Shown: in pieces, positions 59,101 through 64,000 of the stretch
How the letters are laid out: every line of letters begins with the position of its first letter
Position numbering within the stretch: position 1 is the stretch's first letter
The notes under the pieces: generated by a model
Told to the model about the DNA's origin: nothing
Databases searched by the model: none
Seen by the model: the letters and a program-made list of their open reading frames with translations, nothing else
Assembly (NCBI RefSeq): GCF_932526225.1
Contig: NC_064036.1
Span: forward strand, 14,563,181-14,627,180
Origin: Nematostella vectensis
Lineage: Eukaryota > Cnidaria > Anthozoa > Actiniaria > Edwardsiidae
DNA: 64,000 bases
Direction: 5' to 3'
Made by a program: the position numbers and the translations under genes

Positions 59101-59527
59101 ATGGGTAAATTTTTAGGCTAATAAATCTGTAAATTGACATAAAGTAAGAAGTTGCTCTAAAGCACTATATTAACCAGAATTTCAGAGTATGGCTTTCTGT
59201 GACACCGTTTGAACACTTTAGCTATAGCATCAGTGAACGCAATTGGTTTTTTGACATGACTAAATCAAAAAATGCTTATTTACATTATACAGACACTTAC
59301 ATAGTAAGAAAATTACTAAGACAGGAGTAATTACAATATTGAAGGGGTTTGTTGCTTATGCCTTTGGAAATGTTTTATTTAAAGTCACATGGAGAAATTT
59401 GTCCAGTCATTATCATCTAGTTTCGATTTTCACTTACCGGCGAGTCAAAACAATAGACGCATTCGTCCTTATACACTTTGTCTCCACCACCAGGAACACG
59501 TATATTCGCTGATGCTAGCTGTTCCAT
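44134..59527 (-). CDS. USP5: Ubiquitin carboxyl-terminal hydrolase 5 (isopeptidase T)
   Basis: This enzyme disassembles unanchored polyubiquitin. Exons from the 5' end: 59438-59527, 58912-59037, 58614-58674, 58505-58536, 58334-58423, 57890-57984, 57357-57407, 56794-56885, 56627-56719, 55957-56051, 55727-55795, 55535-55602, 55102-55158, 54547-54618, 54159-54246, 53583-53717, 53007-53160, 52574-52631, 52085-52207, 51245-51333, 50407-50505, 48734-48880, 45604-45737, 44927-45041, 44391-44475, 44134-44221. Phases agree throughout; 801 residues. The N-terminus [20 protein letters not shown] matches the family. The ZnF-UBP (about 150-255) has [13 protein letters not shown] and [15 protein letters not shown]. 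Catalytic Cys322 lies in [13 protein letters not shown] and catalytic His763 in [12 protein letters not shown]1 ([13 protein letters not shown]) and UBA2 ([17 protein letters not shown]) follow in the usual order. The C-terminus is [10 protein letters not shown]. All key residues are present, so the enzyme should be active. Two exons have duplicated ends. Confidence 0.97.
45419..46235. repeat. Direct duplication in USP5 intron
   Basis: About 110 bp containing CCATCCACGATTGAAGCCTG and AATAAGCCGATGAAAATGGA occur near 45419-45530 and again at 46102-46230, with small insertions. A shorter pair around CTATTCATCATAATCAGCGA occurs near 46415 and 46520, beside the 3' end of the nested GPCR. Confidence 0.7.
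46554..47537 (-). CDS. Intronless class A (rhodopsin-like) GPCR nested in a USP5 intron
   Basis: 327 residues. Seven hydrophobic segments carry class A landmarks: N in [11 protein letters not shown] (TM1), D in [10 protein letters not shown] (TM2), MERSYA at the end of TM3 in place of DRY, W in [10 protein letters not shown] (TM4), CFLP in TM6 in place of CWxP, and NSFINFLIY in TM7 in place of NPxxY, followed by a helix-8-like RMPEFRKEL. There is an N-glycosylation site near the N-terminus (ENITGS). The Ser-rich tail ([11 protein letters not shown]) has likely phosphorylation sites. I did not see the usual Cys at the start of TM3, so the extracellular disulfide may be missing. It is an orphan receptor; the ligand cannot be judged. 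It lies on the same strand as USP5 in the intron between the UBA1 and UBA2 exons (45738-48733). Intronless GPCRs inside host introns suggest a retro-copied origin. Confidence 0.88.
   Translation of the reverse strand: MFHDEKCFEMENITGSNGEISGFVLAIYLSETCVIVVLNLLALCVFLTKTFCIKKSNFLLLNLTVTDLLVGLSLGAKTLNEIFKPSEYDLLARIFDFFSTLSVNVSICSFTAMAMERSYAIVVPMRHRLLGNKTYAIGIVLIWVAAIFVEIIKYLLYRRIVVIIKMLLGASFLVVVFVCYLAIWIKVKFAKPLPNRSRTNRNNIKLTITLFIVTLMSTSCFLPSIVLILVSDYYDFTVQLLPFVLVYANSFINFLIYSVRMPEFRKELCKVLRKCLSPSQVLSCSLRSTSSSSKEGIPIISPHSERRGKPSLIIKSQEGFYSYLQRE
48070..48540. repeat. 34-bp minisatellite derived from the USP5 UBA1 exon end
   Basis: About 13 copies of CATAACTGGGTCAGAAATAT plus GCCTTACAAGATTC. Between this array and the UBA1 exon (48734-48880) lie three longer, progressively diverged copies of that exon's last 70 bp with its donor (about 48648-48720, 48575-48647, 48530-48574). 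The minus-strand frame stays open through all three copies. The exon's GCTGATCCTG|GTAAGC becomes GCTGATCAAG|GCAAGC, then TCTGACCCAT|GTAGGG, then TCTGACCCAG|TTATGG. Confidence 0.85.
49421..50290. mobile_element. 870-bp fold-back element with arms of about 430 bp
   Basis: The left end ATGCACTGGCTATATGCC is matched in reverse complement by GGCATATAGCCACTGCG at 50274-50290. The arms stay alignable for most of their length; both contain GTCGACCT(T/A)GTGAGTT and GAGAAAGGG. Each arm is itself built of two diverged sub-repeats of about 190-200 bp. The centre is near 49850. It lies in the USP5 intron between exons 50407-50505 and 48734-48880 and has no coding frame. Confidence 0.8.
50590..50885. repeat. 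28-bp intronic minisatellite
   Basis: About ten copies of GTCACGTGTCTGTCAACCCA plus AATCATGG, more regular towards the right, in the USP5 intron upstream of exon 50407-50505. The units contain CACGTG E-box palindromes. Confidence 0.85.
51416..51548. mobile_element. MITE-like hairpin element in USP5 intron
   Basis: TAAGGCCTAGTTTAGACG at the left is matched by CGTCCGAACTAAGCCTTA at the right, with a second matching pair inside (CGTTCCAAATG/CATTTGGAACG). It is 133 bp long with a T-rich loop. Confidence 0.7.
53958..54200 (-). repeat. Six tandem copies of a USP5 exon end with its splice donor
   Basis: The end of exon 54159-54246 (minus strand GAGGAAAAGCCAGCTGATGA and on to GACAAG) plus the first donor bases is repeated with a 41-bp period. 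Donor versions from the exon outwards are GTAGGA, GTAAGA, GTAAGA, GTAAGA, GTAAGA and GTGAGA. Only the first keeps the frame with exon 53583-53717. Reading past it shifts frame and meets TAA in the next copy. Confidence 0.85.
56310..56570. repeat. 22-24 bp intronic minisatellite
   Basis: About 11 copies of GAATTCATGTAGATACCACC plus CCA in the USP5 intron between exons 56627-56719 and 55957-56051. Confidence 0.85.
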
Positions 59528-60484
59528 ACTTACTTTAGATAGTTTAGGCAATTAATGAATAAAATAAACAGAAAATAGAAATGACAAGTCCAAAAAGTCA
59601 GAGCAAGAAATAATTTTGAAATGGTAATGTACGCTGACCACAAAACGCAGGCGTGTGCGGGTATTGGGACTTGTACTACTAAAATATTCGCATTGTTTTA
59701 TAACTGTATGAAACTCATTGAAGCATTATCACTTCCAAAACATAAAACAGATTTTTTTTCCTCTCATAAAATTATATTATTTTATATTTATATCAATTTT
59801 CAACAGAAAACGCAGACGTGTAATCGGAAGACTGGATACAAGCAAGTGCCGCTGGGTACGATAACCGTCGGCTCAAAAATAAAGATACGCTCACGTAATG
59901 GCCAAATGTTTGACGCTCGACTCGAAATATTGCTAATTTGCCATCAAGGTGAGAGTTTTTATTATAATCTTGTTGTCGCTGTAGGTACAGGGTAGAGACG
60001 AGGAATTTTAGCTACTATTATTACAGTTTATCCATCATACTTTGCCTTCAATCGCCACAGATAATTTCCTATCCAAGACCCCACCTAGTTTAGGGAGTTT
60101 CTAATTTCTGTTAGAATATTTGAAATGTATTTACTTAATTGAATGAATTTTGTTTGATATTTATTATTTTCTCTAACCTAGCTAATATTTTACTTAATAG
60201 TAAAAGAGGGGAGTTTTATTCAACTTCTTGAAGACAATAGATTGCACATGGGTATACACACCTATCAAACCAACCAGAGAAAGCGGAAAAAATGCTATAA
60301 TTCTGAGGGGGAATACAAATTAAAAGGGTAAAATAGTTGTATAAGCTACTTATAAAGGTTATTCACAAGATATAAAGTTAAAAATGGCTTGTGCAACCCA
60401 TGGGAAATTGACAATTTCTAAAGGTTATTTAATTTTGCTATTTTTTTAATTCTTTTTCAGATAATAAGTAAAACTAAAGCCAAA
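59528..60484. promoter_or_regulatory. Shared upstream region of USP5 (-) and PAQR (+), with probable PAQR 5' exon
   Basis: The two genes start 957 bp apart and diverge. On the + strand a likely non-coding exon ends CATCAAG at 59949, followed by GTGAGAG, and the acceptor TCTTTTTCAG at 60451-60460 precedes the coding exon. No TATA box was evident. A bidirectional promoter is inferred from spacing. Confidence 0.45.
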
Positions 60485-61564
60485 ATGGTAAACAGAACAT
60501 CAAAGCGAAAAGTGGAACAGAAAACTTATCAAAAAGCAGAACCTAAAGCTACCCCAACTCTGACAGATTTCAAGCCAAAGATAATGCCTGCATATGGCTT
60601 CACTGATAAAGAGCTCCCAGAAAAAATGAGGGTACCATATATTCACACAAGATATCGTCGGCCATGCCTTTCAGTAGAACAGTGCATCGAGAGTATGTTC
60701 CAGCCGCACAATGAGATGGTTAACATCTGGTCACATTTCATAGCTGCATTTGTCTTTCTAATTCACAATTCTGATTTGCTAAGAGAGTACCGTAACTTTG
60801 ATGACCCCCTTGTTGCACCCTTAGCATGCTGTGCTGTTGGAATTGTTGTTCTATTTTTTGTAAGTGCCTGTACTCATTTATTTAATTCCATGTCCTTGTT
60901 GGCATACCATGTGTGCTACTTTTGTGATTACGCTGCCATAAGTATCTGTACATTCACCACTGCTCAAGCCATGTTTTTCTACTCCAGACCTATCAGCACT
61001 TCCTGGAGGATGTTTAACTCACCAATTGCATTTTTAGCTCTTGCTGTCATGAATTCACTTCTTTCCACTTTCACATGTTGCGCTGTACTTGTACGTAGAC
61101 CCTGGTATCATGCATTTGTCCGCACTAGTGCATATTTATCACTTGGACTGTTCACAGTGCTTCCCTACTTAGGCCGACTAGCCTTTTGTAGTTACACAGC
61201 CTCAGTGGAATGCACCACCCCATCATATATCCATTTCAAGCGGTACTGTCTCTACTTCACAATTGCAGGCGTCACATATGCTAATCGTATCCCAGAGAGA
61301 TTGTTTCCTAAGATGTTTGACCTTTTGGGACAAAGCCATCATATTCTTCATGTTCTTTCGGCTATGGCGCTCTCTGAGATGTTCACGGCAGTCCATATTG
61401 ACATGATGGATAGGAAAGAGTCATTGATGACAAAGCCTTATTCGTGGCTTGAGCTGTGTGCTGTTTTTACTTTGACCACCGTGGTGATAAACATTGGGGT
61501 GGTTTTCTGGTTTAGTAGATCACTGAAAAGAAGACTTCAAAAACTCAGGAATGTCCAGGAATAA
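60485..61564 (+). CDS. PAQR-family membrane receptor (membrane progestin receptor type)
   Basis: 359 residues in one coding exon, with A at -3 of the ATG. Family motifs are all present: the E77-N80-W82-H84 block (EMVNIWSH) at TM1, SACTH with S127 and H131 at TM2/3, D148 after it, RIPERLFP, and SHHILH with H285 and H289 near the last TM. These Ser/His/Asp residues form the zinc site in adiponectin-receptor and progestin-receptor structures. Seven hydrophobic segments follow a basic N-terminal domain of about 75 residues. The long N-terminus, IPER motif and ending fit the mPR (PAQR5-9) class better than the AdipoR class. It should sit in the plasma membrane and sense steroids or hydrolyse ceramide-like lipids; which of these applies is not readable here. 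Confidence 0.93.
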   Translation: MVNRTSKRKVEQKTYQKAEPKATPTLTDFKPKIMPAYGFTDKELPEKMRVPYIHTRYRRPCLSVEQCIESMFQPHNEMVNIWSHFIAAFVFLIHNSDLLREYRNFDDPLVAPLACCAVGIVVLFFVSACTHLFNSMSLLAYHVCYFCDYAAISICTFTTAQAMFFYSRPISTSWRMFNSPIAFLALAVMNSLLSTFTCCAVLVRRPWYHAFVRTSAYLSLGLFTVLPYLGRLAFCSYTASVECTTPSYIHFKRYCLYFTIAGVTYANRIPERLFPKMFDLLGQSHHILHVLSAMALSEMFTAVHIDMMDRKESLMTKPYSWLELCAVFTLTTVVINIGVVFWFSRSLKRRLQKLRNVQE

Positions 61565-61786
61565 TTCACTGAATTAAGACTTGTGTTTGAGTACAGATCA
61601 GTGTTATTACAGGAAAAGTTATGCTGATACACCAGTTGACATAAATACAGTAATATAAAATGCTAACAATTTAAAACTACTTGTATTTAATTTTATATTA
61701 TCAATTATATTTTCACTTATTTATTGCCCATATATTATCAAATATTTATTTTAGTCTTTTCTAAGTATAATGGATATCTAATTTTA

Positions 61787-61792
61787 ATAAAA
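61787..61792 (+). terminator. Polyadenylation signal of PAQR gene
   Basis: AATAAA lies 223 bp after the stop codon in an AT-rich 3' UTR. Confidence 0.65.
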
Positions 61793-62280
61793 TGCACTTG
61801 AAAATTTTTACTTGGCTCTAATTATAATGCATGTACTCAAGATGTGTGTTCCCTGTTTTTTTAATTTTTACCTAAACTACCTCATCTAATCACTACGATG
61901 GGAAACCTTTCCCATCTTTCCTTGTTCTCACTTTTCCTTTTTTCTCATATGTTGCATGGCAGTTCCTGGGTGGGGTGGGGGGGGTTGAAGGGGTTAAAAT
62001 CACCTTCAGACCGAAACTTTAGGGGGAAAAAAGTATAGGAGCTTCTATAGAATCCACAAATTCTCTCCTGCAATGTTTTTATATCGGTACCCCCTCCTTT
62101 GGGTCAGTGCCCACCTCCCTTCAGGAAATCCAGGATCAACCCCTGTGTCACCACGTGCGACTCAAACCAAGGCCATCGAACCACAGGGAACCCAAGCAGG
62201 ACTATCCTATTCCAGAACTCTCGCGTGTCATCACGAGACGTAAGGTATGTGGGCTTCAGACTACAAATAACAACGGAAGT

Positions 62281-62350
62281 ATGGCTGTGTTTCCTCTGGT
62301 GCATTACCGAGGGTTTGCGTTGCTCGCGGCGCTTCTTCACCTATGCACAG
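62281..62350 (+). CDS. First coding exon (signal peptide) of a gene running out of the window
   Basis: ATG at 62281 gives MAVFPLVHYRGFALLAALLH then LCT, a good signal peptide: short N-region, Leu/Ala-rich core, small residues near the end. The exon ends CACAG before GTAACA in phase 1, which is usual for signal-peptide exons of secreted and type I membrane proteins. No later exon was recognised up to 64000. Chance cannot be excluded for one short exon. Confidence 0.4.
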
Positions 62351-64000
62351 GTAACAACATAGCAAATTGTGCCTCGGATGGTGGGCATTGATTTATATTG
62401 ACCCAGCGTCATCTATTTTGAATAGTCTTGAAACCCCTAAAATACATGAGATTTGCGAGGCTCGAAAGTGCAATTTCTTGTCTCATAAGCGTTTTGGCAT
62501 AGCAGGCTTTCTCTTAGATATGGTCATGAGTTAAAACCGTATACATATAGCAGCCACAGAAAATTGGTTATTGTTTAAATTTATGAAATTATATTTATTT
62601 AGTGGAAACAAAACACTAACAGCTGAACTTTATACGTATATATACATTGAATTTCATATCATGCAAATAACCTTTTGCCTGATTAACGTTACGCATTGGC
62701 TGTAAAAGCATCATCATTTCCGCGTTCTGCTCTATGAGAACAAAAAATGCGCATGACGTTTTAAACGAGTAGAGTAAAAGGCTGTTCTTTTACTAAATAT
62801 AACTAGTAACAAGAGAAAGACAACGCCATCAACCCTTATGCGTTTGTGACTCAACTCAGAATATTACAAGGCTACCCTCAAGAACGATACAAAAGAAGCA
62901 TTAAAGTGAAAAGCAATATTTTGGGAATATATAAAGTGGCCGCTGGATAGAGGACGGCAATTCTACCTGTCTCTTATTCCATACTCATATTCCCGGGGGG
63001 GGGGGGGGGGGGGACATGTAAAAATGGCATATTTCGTTGTTTGAAAATGTTCTGATGCCAAAAATATTAATTTCAAAAGTTGCTGGGGAAAAATTATTTG
63101 TTCCATTTTCACAGCCAGGAGTGGTTAGGCATTTTAGCACATGAATAATTGCCCGTATAACCGATCAGGACGATTTTTTCCAAGCAAAACGCTCAAGTAT
63201 CCCAAAAAAAATATTCCCAGCACAGCTAATTCGACTCCACAAATTTGCCAGCAGAACTATTGGGGACGGTTTTTTTCCCCAGCAACCGAGGACACAAAAC
63301 GGGCACAAAACGGATCTGTTCCGCAAAATATGTGTTCCGCAGCCCGTTTTTTTGCTGGCTAGGAAGATGTTAGAGCCATCGGTTGCTGAAACAGATCCGT
63401 TTTGTGCTCTTGAATGGTGGCGTCTGGACCGCAATTAATAGTCCAGCTTCAGATTCGAAAATGACCGCTAGACATTAATTGAGTGAGGGGGCATTCTACA
63501 GTGAAGTTAATTATTCACAAACTCCAACGGGAAACTACCGATCCTGAAAATCATACAATGATTGTACTTGTGAATACTTTTCTTGCGAAAATTTATGATA
63601 ATTTCCGTCACTCGAGGCTAACACTGTAAAATGAGCCCTCAATTAATCTGTCTAGCGGTCATTTTCGAATTCGAAACTGGACTATTTAGGAAAACTGAAA
63701 ACATGTTTGTTTCGAGTGACAAGAGATTACAGCCAAATTCGTTGTTGCGCGAACTCGGCGAATCCAAAACCCTTGTCTCGTTTGGGATAAGCGCGTAGTC
63801 AGATACAAGTTTTGGGGGCGGTTTGTCTGGTTTTGATTGTTTGCTTTGATTGACTACGCGCTATTCCCAAACGAAAAAAGGAATTTTCGATTCTTGGAGG
63901 TCGCGCAACAACGAATTTGGCTAAAATAATGGTTGTTGACCAGCGCTTAAATTGATTTTGCCGACGATCATCACGCCTGTCTGTTTTTATGGAAGTCCCC
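62351..64000. other. AT-rich flank or intron with inverted repeats
   Basis: No coding exon was recognised. It holds a G run near 62994-63013, an inverted repeat pair (AATAGTCCAG and TCGAAAATGACCGCTAGAC at 63436-63475, reversed at 63646-63690) and the palindromic element at 63731-63922. Confidence 0.5.
63731..63922. mobile_element. Palindromic MITE-like element with arms of about 75 bp
   Basis: AGCCAAATTCGTTGTTGCGC at the left is matched exactly in reverse complement at the right end (63903-63922). The match continues with changes to TCGTTTGGGATAAGCGCGTA and its partner. The loop is about 45 bp. Confidence 0.75.

Noticed and set aside
63141-63434. Overlapping + and - frames of 73 and 89 codons
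   Set aside because: They mirror each other in a region of inverted and repeated words; no domain or start context supports either.

Overview
The window is nuclear DNA of an animal with spliceosomal GT-AG introns, AT-rich intergenic DNA and many short inverted-repeat transposable elements. The gene set (a REJ/GAIN/SEA single-pass receptor, an NXPE-type esterase, a gustatory-receptor-like 7TM protein, an orphan class A GPCR, a progestin-receptor-like PAQR protein) and the gene density fit an anthozoan cnidarian, most likely a sea anemone. That assignment is inference from gene content and style; no sequence here proves the species.

Layout. 1-11560: a tandem array of about 69 units of roughly 150-180 bp. 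Read on the + strand, 36 units each hold a 42-51 bp exon flanked by a pyrimidine tract plus AG and by GTAAG. All are phase 1-1, so any number can be joined or skipped without changing frame, and each encodes a Ser/Thr-rich peptide of about 15 residues. The other 33 units keep the reading frame but have lost the acceptor AG. 11658-11980 holds two more phase 1-1 Ser/Thr/Pro exons, and the exon at 12552 accepts phase 1. I therefore read the array as a micro-exon cassette encoding a long mucin-like stalk of the gene that continues to 28159 (Cys-rich repeats, IPT/TIG-like, REJ, GAIN with GPS-like motif, SEA, one TM, short tail). The 5' end of this gene lies left of the window.

29827-30822: an intronless multi-pass membrane protein of unknown family. 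31919-31990 (-): a tRNA-like Pol III gene, degenerate. 33201-38750 (+): an eight-exon NXPE-family type II membrane protein with a GDSL serine and a DxxH pair. 39518-41368 (-): an intronless gustatory-receptor-like protein. 44134-59527 (-): the complete 26-exon orthologue of USP5 (isopeptidase T), reconstructed exon by exon with consistent phases (801 residues). An intronless class A GPCR (46554-47537, -) sits inside one of its introns. 60485-61564 (+): a PAQR/mPR-type receptor, divergent from USP5 and perhaps sharing a promoter. 62281-62350 (+): a signal-peptide first exon with a phase-1 donor, whose gene would continue beyond the window.

A recurring theme is local tandem duplication of exons or exon ends. 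Examples are the micro-exon array, a copied REJ exon piece with an in-frame alternative donor, six copies of one USP5 exon end with its donor, a USP5 UBA1 exon end that grades into a 34-bp minisatellite, and duplicated donors in the NXPE gene. Introns also carry minisatellites, a 2.6-kb element with terminal inverted repeats, an 870-bp fold-back element and several MITE-like elements.
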